Part shown: one piece after another, positions 8,325-16,116 of the stretch
Layout: each line of letters opens with the position of its first letter
How positions within the stretch are numbered: the first letter of the stretch is position 1
Source of the DNA: Sulfitobacter sp. HGT1
GTDB lineage: Bacteria > Pseudomonadota > Alphaproteobacteria > Rhodobacterales > Rhodobacteraceae
Assembly: GCF_013282155.1 (NCBI RefSeq)
Contig: NZ_BLWI01000010.1
Span: forward strand, 403,113-467,112
Direction of reading: 5' to 3'
Length of the DNA: 64,000 nt
Notes under the pieces: generated by a model
Databases searched by the model: none
Seen by the model: the letters and a program-made list of their open reading frames with translations, nothing else
What the model was told of the DNA's origin: nothing
Made by a program: the position numbers and the translations under genes

Positions 8325-8819
8325 CTAAAGCCTGACCCCTGCGTCAAGCAGACCCGAAACCAGAAAATCCATGGTTTTCGGTTCGGTCACATGCACATCA
8401 GCCAGAAATTCGCCCTGCTGATCCCAGAACTTCAACACATTCTCGGAGTTCTCGACCCGGCCCAATTGATCAAATCTGCTGCTATACACCACCAACATGG
8501 CCCCCATCGCACCGGGGCGCAGAATGCGCAGTTCGGACCGCGACACATCCAGTTCGACCTCGGTCTGGGCGGTGGGCCGGACTGCGAAGACCAGCCAGAA
8601 CCCCAAAAGCAGCGCAATTGTCGACAGGCCCATCTTCATCAGCATCACATCGCCGCTGAAATCCGCGCCCGGCAACACCCAAAGCCCCGATGCCGCCGCA
8701 ATCATCGAAATACCCAAGAGCCGTTGCAACATGCAAACAATGGTCCGAAGCCCGTCCGAAGACCCGTTTGCCCCCGGATAGCTTGCGCTGCCGGTCATGA
8801 AATCGGATGTTGCTGACAT
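8325..8819 (-). CDS. Conserved hypothetical membrane protein
   Basis: Function not recognised. The 164-residue protein has two hydrophobic stretches (about residues 33-52 and 60-80) predicted to cross the membrane, then a soluble C-terminal half starting ARPTAQTEVELDVSRSELRIL that looks like beta strands. It stands alone, divergent from the ribosomal protein operon, and has codon use like its neighbours, so it is likely real. Confidence 0.65.
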   Translation of the reverse strand: MSATSDFMTGSASYPGANGSSDGLRTIVCMLQRLLGISMIAAASGLWVLPGADFSGDVMLMKMGLSTIALLLGFWLVFAVRPTAQTEVELDVSRSELRILRPGAMGAMLVVYSSRFDQLGRVENSENVLKFWDQQGEFLADVHVTEPKTMDFLVSGLLDAGVRL

Positions 8820-9051
8820 ATGTTACCCTTTGCCTCTTGTTGGCCACCTGTCCGATGCGACCTTTCCTTAGGTCCAGAGATCGCGGCAAAATAAGGCCGT
8901 AAAAAGGAAGCATCGTGTCAGACACCGGGCAATTGCACGAAATGCGCAAGCCCGCCCGCCTGGCCGTCTGTATTGCCCCTTGCCCCGCACGCGAAACCGT
9001 GTATATCGACCCTTCGTTTTGCATCATCTTTTGAACCGCGCAGACTCTCGT

Positions 9052-9081
9052 GGTGAGGCCGCAAAACGCTCTTGCCTCGCC
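9052..9081 (+). promoter_or_regulatory. Possible S6:S18 leader element upstream of rpsF
   Basis: The leader contains GGTGAGGC (9052-9059) pairing with GCCTCGCC (9074-9081), with CCG just at the top of the 5' arm. Many bacteria control rpsF-rpsR through an mRNA hairpin with a CCG that binds the S6:S18 complex. The match is by eye only. Confidence 0.4.
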
Positions 9082-9115
9082 TATGAAATGCGCCTTGATA
9101 TAAATAGGAGTGCAC

Positions 9116-9478
9116 ATGCCGCTTTATGAGCATGTTATGATTGCGCGTCAGGACTTGTCCAACACGCAAGCAGAAGGCCTTATCGAACATTTTGGCACAG
9201 TTTTGGCTGACAACGACGGCAAGCTCGTCGACAGCGAATACTGGGGCGTCAAAACGATGGCCTATAAGATCAACAAAAACCGCAAGGGCCACTATGCCTT
9301 CCTGCGTTCGGACGCCCCTGCGACCGCAATTCAGGAAATGGAGCGTCTGATGCGTTTGCACGACGACGTAATGCGCGTTCTGACCATCAAAGTTGATGAG
9401 CATAAAGAACTGCCATCCGTTCAAATGCAAAAACGTGACGAACGCCCCGAGCGCGGCGAGCGCCGCGAGCGCCGTTGA
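9116..9478 (+). CDS. rpsF: 30S ribosomal protein S6
   Basis: Small-subunit ribosomal protein that binds 16S rRNA together with S18. The 120-residue protein opens PLYEHVMIARQDLS and contains YWGVKTMAYKINKNRKGHY, both standard for S6, with an Arg/Glu-rich tail (ERPERGERRERR). The ATG at 9116 follows AGGAG with five bases spacing. It heads the rpsF-rpsR-rplI operon. Confidence 0.98.
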   Translation: MPLYEHVMIARQDLSNTQAEGLIEHFGTVLADNDGKLVDSEYWGVKTMAYKINKNRKGHYAFLRSDAPATAIQEMERLMRLHDDVMRVLTIKVDEHKELPSVQMQKRDERPERGERRERR

Positions 9479-9507
9479 TCATCAGCTTGAAAGAAAGGAC
9501 ATAAACC

Positions 9508-9735
9508 ATGGCCGCAAAACCATTTTTCCGCCGTCGTAAAGTCTGCCCCTTCTCGGGCGACAACGCACCGGCAATCGATTACAAAGACACACGTCTTCTG
9601 CAGCGCTACATCTCTGAGCGCGGCAAAATCGTACCATCCCGCATCACAGCAGTCTCTGCGAAAAAGCAGCGTGAATTGGCCCGTGCCATCAAACGCGCCC
9701 GCTTCCTCGCCTTGCTGCCCTACGCCGTTAAGTAA
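9508..9735 (+). CDS. rpsR: 30S ribosomal protein S18
   Basis: 75-residue small-subunit protein, partner of S6. It has the typical [11 protein letters not shown] start, [18 protein letters not shown] and the basic end [14 protein letters not shown]. An AAAGGA site precedes the ATG, 29 bases after rpsF; rplI follows 11 bases later. Confidence 0.98.
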   Translation: MAAKPFFRRRKVCPFSGDNAPAIDYKDTRLLQRYISERGKIVPSRITAVSAKKQRELARAIKRARFLALLPYAVK

Positions 9736-9746
9736 GGAGAAAGCAC

Positions 9747-10367
9747 ATGCAAGTTATCCTTCTGGAACGTGTGGCCAAGCTTGGTCAAATGGGCGAAGTC
9801 GTGGACGTAAAGCCAGGCTACGCACGCAACTATCTGCTGCCACAAGGCAAAGCGCTGTCGGCTTCCAAAGCCAACATCGAAGCCTTTGAAGGCCAGAAAG
9901 CACAGCTTGAGGCGCAAAACCTCGAGACCAAAAAAGAAGCCGAATCCATGGCGGACAAGCTGAACGGTCAGCAGTTCGTTGTGATCCGTTCCGCTTCCGA
10001 TTCGGGTGCTTTGTACGGTTCGGTTACAACACGTGACGCAGCCGACGTTGCAACAGCCGAAGGTTTCACAGTCGACCGCAAGCAGGTCGTTCTGCGCAAC
10101 CCGATCAAAGATCTGGGCCTGCACGATGTAACAGTCAATCTGCACCCCGAAGTCGAAGCCACCATTCAGCTGAACGTCGCACGTTCCGTTGAAGAGGCCG
10201 AACTTCAGGCCGCAGGCAAATCGATCCAGGAACTGGCCGCGGAAGAAGAAGCCGCAGCAGAGTTCGAAATCTCTGAATTGTTCGACGATATCGGCTCTGC
10301 CGCGAATGATGACGAAGATCTGGCCGAAGCTGTTGAAGCGCAGGAAGACGACGAAGCGAAAGCTTAA
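9747..10367 (+). CDS. rplI: 50S ribosomal protein L9
   Basis: Large-subunit protein with an N-terminal domain bound to 23S rRNA and a long connecting helix. The 206 residues begin [19 protein letters not shown] with the [10 protein letters not shown] signature, then the charged connector and C-terminal domain. A very acidic tail of about 45 residues ([16 protein letters not shown] and on) extends beyond the E. coli length of 149, a feature of alphaproteobacterial L9. Last gene of the operon. Confidence 0.97.
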   Translation: MQVILLERVAKLGQMGEVVDVKPGYARNYLLPQGKALSASKANIEAFEGQKAQLEAQNLETKKEAESMADKLNGQQFVVIRSASDSGALYGSVTTRDAADVATAEGFTVDRKQVVLRNPIKDLGLHDVTVNLHPEVEATIQLNVARSVEEAELQAAGKSIQELAAEEEAAAEFEISELFDDIGSAANDDEDLAEAVEAQEDDEAKA

Positions 10368-10391
10368 GTCTCTCCCCGTCCAAGAAAAATT

Positions 10392-10428
10392 GACGCCGCT
10401 CCCGATCACTCGGGGGCGGCGTTTTCTT
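10392..10428 (+). terminator. Terminator of rpsF-rpsR-rplI
   Basis: ACGCCGCTCCCGA-TCAC-TCGGGGGCGGCGT followed by TTTTCTTTT, 25 bases after the rplI stop. Confidence 0.92.
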
Positions 10429-10587
10429 TTGGCCGCCCCTCGTAGGGCCTGCCCTCTTGGCTCACCCATCTGCGCTTCTACGCTCATTCAGGGGCAGTTT
10501 CGGCGACCATTTGCCCATGCAAACCGCCAAGGTTGCAGCGCACGTCAACCGATGTAGGGTCTCCAAAGCAAAAACCAGAGTTTTCAA

Positions 10588-11070
10588 ATGCCAAACATCT
10601 CTCGCCGTCTTTTGTGCCTGATGCTCATATGCAGCACAGGCGTTGCTGCTTGTGCCACTACGCCACCAGCGCCCCCCGCCCCGGCCCCGCAAATGCAGCT
10701 CTATCCGAACGAGACGCCTGAACTGCGCAGCCTGATCAACAAATGGGCCGACTTCTACGACGTGCCCCGCCCGCTGGTCCACAAGCTGGCCATCCGCGAA
10801 AGCACACACCGCCCTGAGGCGCGCAACGGGCCCTATTTCGGGCTGTTGCAGATCCTGCCTGCCACAGCCCGAGGGATGGGTTTTCAGGGCAGCGCTGACG
10901 ACTTGCTGAACCCAGACCTAAACCTGAAATACGGTGTCAAATATCTGCGCGGTGCATGGCTGCTGGCAGACGGCGATCACGCGACCGCAATCAAATGGTA
11001 CGCCCGCGGCTACTATTACGAAGCAAAACGGCGAAACATGCTGGTAGAGACCGGCCTGCGCAAAGGCTGA
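10588..11070 (+). CDS. Lytic transglycosylase SLT-domain lipoprotein
   Basis: Peptidoglycan-cleaving enzyme probably tethered to a membrane: the N terminus is a lipoprotein signal with GVAAC lipobox (acylated C22) followed by a Pro/Ala linker. The short SLT domain holds the catalytic glutamate in AIRESTHRPEARNGPYFGL, then LLQILPATARGMGF and the end motif AIKWYARGYY. At 160 residues it is a minimal soluble-type lytic transglycosylase. It stands alone between the rplI terminator and the convergent tig gene. Confidence 0.9.
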   Translation: MPNISRRLLCLMLICSTGVAACATTPPAPPAPAPQMQLYPNETPELRSLINKWADFYDVPRPLVHKLAIRESTHRPEARNGPYFGLLQILPATARGMGFQGSADDLLNPDLNLKYGVKYLRGAWLLADGDHATAIKWYARGYYYEAKRRNMLVETGLRKG

Positions 11071-11124
11071 CCGGAAAATTTCAAATTTTCCGGCCCGGAA
11101 TTTTTGAAAAATTCCGCCCCCGCC
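11071..11124. repeat. Dispersed double-palindrome element, copy 1
   Basis: Two adjoining palindromes: CCGGAAAATTT-C-AAATTTTCCGG (11071-11093, perfect 11-base arms) and CGGAATTTTT-G-AAAAATTCCG (11096-11116, perfect 10-base arms), ending in a CCCCCG run. The same unit in opposite orientation lies at 26424-26482. It follows the transglycosylase stop directly. Confidence 0.85.
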
Positions 11125-11128
11125 AAAT

Positions 11129-11163
11129 AGCAAAAGGGCCACCCAACCGGATGGCCCTTTTCT
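11129..11163. terminator. Bidirectional terminator between the transglycosylase gene and tig
   Basis: AAAAGGGCCA-CCCAACCGGA-TGGCCCTTTT: a 10-base-pair stem flanked by A and T runs between convergent genes. Confidence 0.88.
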
Positions 11164-11189
11164 AATTCAGCGTATCAAAGCGGTAAGAC

Positions 11190-12521
11190 TTATTCGTCTT
11201 CCAGTGCTTCAACGGCTTTTTGCAGATCTTCTTTGGACACTTCTTTTTCGTTCAAAGTTGCCTGCTCGAACACATAGTCAACGACTTTGTCTTCAAACAA
11301 TGGCGCACGCAGCTGCTGCTGCATTTGCTGGTTTTGCTGAACGAATTCAAAGAACTGACGCTCTTGGCCCGGGTACTGGCGCGCCTGGTTCATGATCGCT
11401 TGGGTCATTTCGGCGTCTGTTACCTGAACTTCGGCCTTCTGACCCAGCTCTGCCAACAGCAGGCCAAGACGAACGCGACGTGTGGCCAAAGTCTTGTGCT
11501 CTTCTGTGGTTTCGATTTCCGGGTGGTCGTGGCCCTGAACATCAGGGTTCTCTTCGTGCCACAGCTGATGCGCAATCTGGCCCGCTTCGGCATCCAGCAA
11601 GGACGGTGGCAAGTCAAAGCTGACCAGCTTGTCCAGCGCGTCCAGCAAACCACGTTTCATGACAGCGCGCGATGCGCCCATGTATTCGGCTTCCAGACGC
11701 TCGGCGATCTGACCTTTCAGGCCAGCAAGGTCTTCGGCACCGAATTTGGTGGCCAGCTCGTCGTCGATCTTGGCGGCAACAGGCTTCTTGACGTCTTTGA
11801 TTTTGCACTCAAACACGGCTTCTTTGCCAGCAAGGTGAGGCGCTTGGTAATCGTCTGGGAAAGAAACGGTAACGTTCTTTTCCTCATCCGCAACAACACC
11901 GACCAGCTGCTCTTCGAAACCGGGGATAAAGGAGTTGGAGCCCAGAACCAAAGGATAATCCTCGGCGGCACCACCGTCGAACGCAACGCCGTCAACCTTA
12001 CCAAGGAAGTCGAACACGATCTGGTCGCCGTCTTTGGATTTCACGCCAGCTTTGCGCGATTTGAAATCCTGTGCGGTTTCGGCAAGGTTTGCCAGCGCTT
12101 CGTCAACGGCCGCATCGTCAGCTTTGACAACCATTTTATCAAGCGTGATGGAGGTCAGATCAACTTCGGGGATCTCGGGCAGTGCTTCGTAGGTCATTGT
12201 GACCTCGACATCGTCGCCTTCTTTCCAGTCTTCGTTGGCCATCTTTACATCAGGCTGCATCGCAGGGCGATCGCCGGATTTTTCAAAGTGCTCTTGCATG
12301 GCGCCATCAATGGCTTCCTGCATGGCTTCGCCCATAACCTTCTGGCCGAACTGCTTTTTCAGCAGCGCCATAGGTACTTTACCTTTGCGAAAGCCCTTCA
12401 TTTCGACTTCGGGCTGTGCTTCGGCCAGCTTCTCGTTGACCTTGGCCTCCAGTTCAGCTGCTGTCACAGTGATGGCATAGCCGCGTTTCAGACCTTCGTT
12501 CAGCGTCTCGTTGACCTGCAT
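11190..12521 (-). CDS. tig: Trigger factor
   Basis: Ribosome-bound chaperone and peptidyl-prolyl isomerase that shields nascent chains. The 443-residue protein has the N-terminal ribosome-binding loop [17 protein letters not shown] (about 43-59), a central FKBP-like domain with [14 protein letters not shown], and the helical C-terminal arms with the usual [13 protein letters not shown] stretch. The length is typical. Its own promoter must lie in the 140 bases between it and gapR; here it is not next to clpP, which is at 34340. Confidence 0.97.
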   Translation of the reverse strand: MQVNETLNEGLKRGYAITVTAAELEAKVNEKLAEAQPEVEMKGFRKGKVPMALLKKQFGQKVMGEAMQEAIDGAMQEHFEKSGDRPAMQPDVKMANEDWKEGDDVEVTMTYEALPEIPEVDLTSITLDKMVVKADDAAVDEALANLAETAQDFKSRKAGVKSKDGDQIVFDFLGKVDGVAFDGGAAEDYPLVLGSNSFIPGFEEQLVGVVADEEKNVTVSFPDDYQAPHLAGKEAVFECKIKDVKKPVAAKIDDELATKFGAEDLAGLKGQIAERLEAEYMGASRAVMKRGLLDALDKLVSFDLPPSLLDAEAGQIAHQLWHEENPDVQGHDHPEIETTEEHKTLATRRVRLGLLLAELGQKAEVQVTDAEMTQAIMNQARQYPGQERQFFEFVQQNQQMQQQLRAPLFEDKVVDYVFEQATLNEKEVSKEDLQKAVEALEDE

Positions 12522-12663
12522 GTTTGCTCCATAGGGTAAGGCCGCGCGATTATTGGCGCGGGCGGAAAAATTTCCGCTCTTCTATTTGGGCCTGCGCTTG
12601 GGCGCAAGCGGATTTGGCTCTGGCGTGTCAGGGCGGGTCGTTTTCCACCCCCCCGTTGGCACA

Positions 12664-12948
12664 TCACATGCCCAAGGCTTCTTTATACATCTCCAACACC
12701 GCTTCTTCTTCGGCGATATCGTCCTTGTCGCGTTTGCGCAGGGCAATCACCTTGCGCAGCACTTTGGTGTCATAGCCGCGGGACTTCGCCTCGGCCATGA
12801 CCTCTTTTTGCTGCTCTGCCAGATCTTTCTTTTCGGAATCAAGGCGTTCGATCCGTTCAACGAACTGGCGAAGCTCGTTTGCAGTGACGCGGTAGGTCGC
12901 ATCGCCAACGACGTCGGCGGATTCGGGGTTGGTGGCACTGTCGCTCAT
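12664..12948 (-). CDS. gapR: GapR family DNA-binding protein (DUF2312)
   Basis: 94-residue nucleoid-associated protein; Caulobacter GapR binds overtwisted AT-rich DNA ahead of replication and transcription and helps topoisomerases. The sequence TANELRQFVERIERLDSEKK, KDLAEQQKEVMAEAKSRGYD and VLRKVIALRKRDKD is the family signature. The frame is open far upstream, but the ATG at 12948 starts the conserved protein. A small membrane protein gene diverges from it. Confidence 0.93.
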   Translation of the reverse strand: MSDSATNPESADVVGDATYRVTANELRQFVERIERLDSEKKDLAEQQKEVMAEAKSRGYDTKVLRKVIALRKRDKDDIAEEEAVLEMYKEALGM

Positions 12949-13054
12949 TGCGGGGTCCTGTGTCTGGAAAGGGTCAGCGCCCTGACTAACGCCGCACCTG
13001 CCCTCCCGCAAGCCACACTTGCGATACCTTGCCAATTGAGGTAGCCCGCGCCTC

Positions 13055-13294
13055 ATGGAAAATGCATCAACTTCTCTGTTCGACATCTTGATCTGGGCCG
13101 GCGCGCTGATCTCGCTGGTGGGATTCTTTGGCCTTGTTTGGTGTATCGTCACCGTGATGCGCGCAAAACGCGCCAATCTGCCCGAGGATGACATGCGGCT
13201 GGTCTTGCAAAAAGCGCTGCCGCTAAACCTTGGCGCGCTGTTTCTGTCGGTGATCGGGCTGATGATGGTCGTGATCGGGATCATGCTGGGCTAA
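13055..13294 (+). CDS. Small conserved membrane protein
   Basis: 79 residues with two membrane helices (about 9-34 and 56-78) joined by a basic, cytosolic-looking loop RAKRANLPEDDMRL. Function not recognised; proteins of this form are widespread next to gapR in Rhodobacteraceae as far as I recall. Divergent from gapR with 106 bases between them. Confidence 0.7.
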   Translation: MENASTSLFDILIWAGALISLVGFFGLVWCIVTVMRAKRANLPEDDMRLVLQKALPLNLGALFLSVIGLMMVVIGIMLG

Positions 13295-13400
13295 TCGCAG
13301 TCTTTGTGATTTGCTTCTTGCCACACATTCAAAAAACTTTATGTATTATGGCGACGCGGGCCGCTTTGCGCCCTTTCTTAACGTGTGATCGGAATAAAAT

Positions 13401-13832
13401 ATGATTGAGATGGATTGGATCTGGGGCCTGATTGGCGGCCTCATCATCGGCTGCGGCGGTGCCGTCTATTTGCTGGGCAACGGGCGCATCATGGGGGCCA
13501 GCGGCATTATCGGTGGTCTGGTTGACGGGTCGGGCCGCAGCAACTGGATCGAGCGGGTATGTTTCGTCGCGGCGCTGCTTATCGCCCCTGCGGTACTGAT
13601 CCTGTTTACGGGAGTTCCTGGGGAAACCAACGTGACCGATAACTATGCCTTGATCGTGATTGGCGGCCTTTTGGTCGGTGTCGGTACACGGATCGGCGGC
13701 GGCTGTACCTCCGGCCACGGGGTCTGCGGTATTTCGCGGCTGTCCCCACGCGGGATCGTGTCGACCTTGATCTATATCTTTGCGGGCGCGGTGATGGTTG
13801 CTGCCCTGCGCGCCATGACAGGAGCACTGTAA
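13401..13832 (+). CDS. YeeE/YedE family membrane protein, first half (PmpA-like)
   Basis: 143-residue protein with about four membrane helices. It carries the family signature GGGCTSGHGVCGISRLSPR, whose cysteines line the path for sulfur species in the TsuA/YeeE thiosulfate transporter. In this family the two halves of YeeE are often separate small genes, as here with the next gene two bases downstream. In Xylella and Agrobacterium related genes sit with blh under BigR control and are linked to sulfide stress; the third gene here fits that pattern. Confidence 0.88.
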   Translation: MIEMDWIWGLIGGLIIGCGGAVYLLGNGRIMGASGIIGGLVDGSGRSNWIERVCFVAALLIAPAVLILFTGVPGETNVTDNYALIVIGGLLVGVGTRIGGGCTSGHGVCGISRLSPRGIVSTLIYIFAGAVMVAALRAMTGAL

Positions 13833-13833
13833 G

Positions 13834-14256
13834 ATGCGGAATATGTTTGCCATTTTGTCCGGTGCCCTGTTCGGCATTGGCCTGTACCTTGCCGATATGA
13901 CCAACACGGTCAAAGTTCAGGGGTACCTTGATTTCTTCGGTAATTGGGATCCGACTTTGGCCTTTGTTATGGGCGGCGCGATCTTGCCAATGGCCGTTGC
14001 CTGGGTTTTGACACGCAACCGCAAACCCGTGATTGGCGGCGAATTCCCTGCGCCCGCGCCGGCAAAGTTTGACCGCAAGCTGATCATCGGTGCCATTCTG
14101 TTCGGCATGGGCTGGGGTCTGGTCGGGCTTTGCCCGGGTCCGGCTGTCGCATCGCTGAGCTTTGGCGGCGTTGCAGGGTTGGTCTTTCTGGTCGCGATGC
14201 TGGCGGGCATGTTGATTGCCCCCAAAGTGTCACCACTGCTGGACAGCAAAGGCTGA
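13834..14256 (+). CDS. YeeE/YedE family membrane protein, second half (PmpB-like, DUF6691)
   Basis: 140 residues, four membrane helices, signature GMGWGLVGLCPGPAVASL with the conserved cysteine. Starts two bases after the previous gene and should pair with it to form one sulfur-compound channel. Followed 17 bases later by the rhodanese-like/phosphatase-fold gene. Confidence 0.87.
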   Translation: MRNMFAILSGALFGIGLYLADMTNTVKVQGYLDFFGNWDPTLAFVMGGAILPMAVAWVLTRNRKPVIGGEFPAPAPAKFDRKLIIGAILFGMGWGLVGLCPGPAVASLSFGGVAGLVFLVAMLAGMLIAPKVSPLLDSKG

Positions 14257-14273
14257 GCTGGTTAAATCAAGCT

Positions 14274-14696
14274 ATGGATATGCGCAAAATCACCCCCCGC
14301 TTCTTTGCTTCGCCTCAGATTGATCCGTCCGACATGGCCGCGATCGCCGAGGCAGGTATCACCTTGATCCTGTGCAACCGCCCGGATGCGGAAGTGCCCC
14401 CAAGCCATCAGCACGAGGCCATCAAAGCCGCCGCCGAGGCTGCGGGGATCAAATTTGCGTATCAGCCGCTGACCCATCAGACGATGACACCTGATGTCAT
14501 CGCCAATAACCGCGCGATCAGCACGGCACTGGACGAAACCGTGCTGGCCTATTGCGCGTCAGGGACACGCTCTACCATTGCTTGGGCGCTTGGTCAGGCT
14601 GGCGAAGTTCCTGCCGACGAGCTGATCGAAGCCGCGCGTGCGGGGGGCTATGATCTGTCCCACATGCGCGGCGTCCTAAGCGCGTCATACGCCTAG
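14274..14696 (+). CDS. TIGR01244 family sulfur transferase (Blh N-domain/DUF442)
   Basis: 140-residue protein of the dual-specificity-phosphatase-like fold that forms the N-terminal domain of Blh persulfide-handling proteins. The Cys-x5-Arg loop is present as YCASGTRSTIAW, where the cysteine would carry sulfur. It opens with ITPRFFASPQIDPSDMAAIA, standard for TIGR01244. The frame is open upstream within the preceding gene; the ATG at 14274 is the sensible start. It completes a sulfur operon but lacks the metallo-beta-lactamase dioxygenase part of full Blh. Confidence 0.88.
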   Translation: MDMRKITPRFFASPQIDPSDMAAIAEAGITLILCNRPDAEVPPSHQHEAIKAAAEAAGIKFAYQPLTHQTMTPDVIANNRAISTALDETVLAYCASGTRSTIAWALGQAGEVPADELIEAARAGGYDLSHMRGVLSASYA

Positions 14697-14721
14697 GCGA
14701 CTAGCACGCATAATTTTTCGA

Positions 14722-16071
14722 TCAGCCGGTCTGAAACTGGCTGATCGGGTTTGCGTCATTTCCCTCCCCCTCCTCATCCTCGAAACCCGGCAGGTCCGAC
14801 ATGTCGGGCATCGGGGCGTTGGCAAAGCCCATTTCAGGATCAGGCAACCCTGACGATGGCAGATCCGGCATTCCTGACGATGGCAGATCCGGCATTCCTG
14901 ACATTGGCATATCAGGCAACCCTGACGTTGGCAGATCCGGCATGCCTGACATTGGCATCCCTTTGTCTGGCATTCCTGACGTCGGGAAACCTGATGTCGG
15001 CAATCCGAAGTCTGGCAAACCGGCATCGGGCATCTGCGGATGCTCAGGCAATGCAGGCAGGTCTTGCACGCTATAGAAATCTTCGAATTGTGCATCTAGT
15101 GCGCCTTCGTCGCGCAATGCATTGCCGTCAGTCTCCCTTCGTCTTGGCGCATCCTGTTTTTTCGCACGGTGCTTCAAACGCAATGCGCGCTGGCCATCCT
15201 TCTGGCCCAGCACGCCTTCTCCCAATATCCGCCCCTGCCGTGTGCGCACCTGTGCCGTCTCAAAACTGACATGGCCCAAATCAAGCACCTGCCCGACCTG
15301 CAATGCCCCTGCCGCCCGGATCGACATCTTGATCTGCGTCAGTGACACGATCAAATCAGCCTTCAGGCCCAAGACATTCTCGCACAGGGTTTTTCTTGTG
15401 CCCGACACGGCACCGTCTTCACCGTCCGGGTCAGTCTGTTCGACCTTGGGCGGTGGCGCAGGTACCGGCAGACAGAACAGCATTTCGCCCTGCCGCGCCC
15501 CTTTGCACAAATCCAGCGTAAAACGCAGGATATGAAATTCATGGGCATCCAGCGCCAGCATCAGCAAGCGCACATCCTGCGCCTTGGCTCCGAACCGGAA
15601 CCCCGTCAGCATCCGCTGTTCTTTTTCGGTTTCGGGCAAAGGGGCCGCGCGTTCCAACAGGCTGTTGATCAAGGGCTCGATCAGCGATGCATCCGTGGCC
15701 GTCATGGCGCGCGCGGGTCCGTCCCCCTTGACCGGATGCACTTCTCCCATTGTTTGCTGCTGGATCAGCCCCCCGACCAGCGCCGGGGCAACCATCACCG
15801 CCCCGCGTGCCCCGGCCGGACCATCCAGCAGGATCAGCAAATGATCGTCCTGAAACACGTCGACACAGGCATCGTTTTCAATAATCTCCTGCGTCGCCCC
15901 CAATGTGGCCACGGGCAGCGAAAACAGATCATTGCCGACTTTGGACAGGGTCAGCCGCAGCGCCTTGAGCACGGAAACAGTGCGCGACTGGTGCAAAGCC
16001 CGCCCCGCATGCGCCTTGCGCCGCATCACTGATTGTTGCTGCTCCGTCACTGGATACTCCGCCGGACTCAA
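14722..16071 (-). CDS. FliM/FliN C-terminal domain protein with repetitive tail
   Basis: 449-residue protein. The C-terminal-ring domain (SpoA/FliN-like) lies near residues 230-310: DLIVSLTQIKMSIRAAGAL, GQVLDLGHVSFETAQVR and GRILGEGVLGQKDGQRALR. The N-terminal part resembles Roseobacter FliM-like switch proteins. After a charged linker the tail (about 345-415) consists of short repeats of the form SGMPDLPT. No other flagellar gene is in the window. The gene is downstream of, and on the same strand as, the symporter-kinase operon, 45 bases apart. Confidence 0.8.
   Translation of the reverse strand: MSPAEYPVTEQQQSVMRRKAHAGRALHQSRTVSVLKALRLTLSKVGNDLFSLPVATLGATQEIIENDACVDVFQDDHLLILLDGPAGARGAVMVAPALVGGLIQQQTMGEVHPVKGDGPARAMTATDASLIEPLINSLLERAAPLPETEKEQRMLTGFRFGAKAQDVRLLMLALDAHEFHILRFTLDLCKGARQGEMLFCLPVPAPPPKVEQTDPDGEDGAVSGTRKTLCENVLGLKADLIVSLTQIKMSIRAAGALQVGQVLDLGHVSFETAQVRTRQGRILGEGVLGQKDGQRALRLKHRAKKQDAPRRRETDGNALRDEGALDAQFEDFYSVQDLPALPEHPQMPDAGLPDFGLPTSGFPTSGMPDKGMPMSGMPDLPTSGLPDMPMSGMPDLPSSGMPDLPSSGLPDPEMGFANAPMPDMSDLPGFEDEEGEGNDANPISQFQTG
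14830..15030. repeat. Intragenic tandem repeat coding for SGMPDLPx units
   Basis: Part of the FliM-like gene. A 24-base unit (8 residues) is nearly exact in two adjacent copies around 14860-14910 (both contain GATGGCAGATCCGGCATTCC) and decays on the far side. Residue pattern is S/T-G-M/L/F-P-D-x-P/G-x. Confidence 0.85.
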
Positions 16072-16116
16072 AACCCCATTAGGTCAGGTCTAGACGGTTA
16101 ATGGTAAAGATGACCT

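Noticed and set aside
11220..12539. 439-codon plus-strand frame opposite tig
   Set aside because: Shadow of trigger factor; Phe/Val-rich low-complexity product with no domain.
14719..14747. Hairpin CGATCAGCC/GGCTGATCG taken as a terminator
   Set aside because: It overlaps the end of the FliM-like coding region and has no T run downstream on either strand.
14830..15030. Tandem repeats that might be read as a small CRISPR array
   Set aside because: Repeat unit is 24 bases, contiguous, in frame, and codes for SGMPDLPx residues; no spacers and no cas genes.
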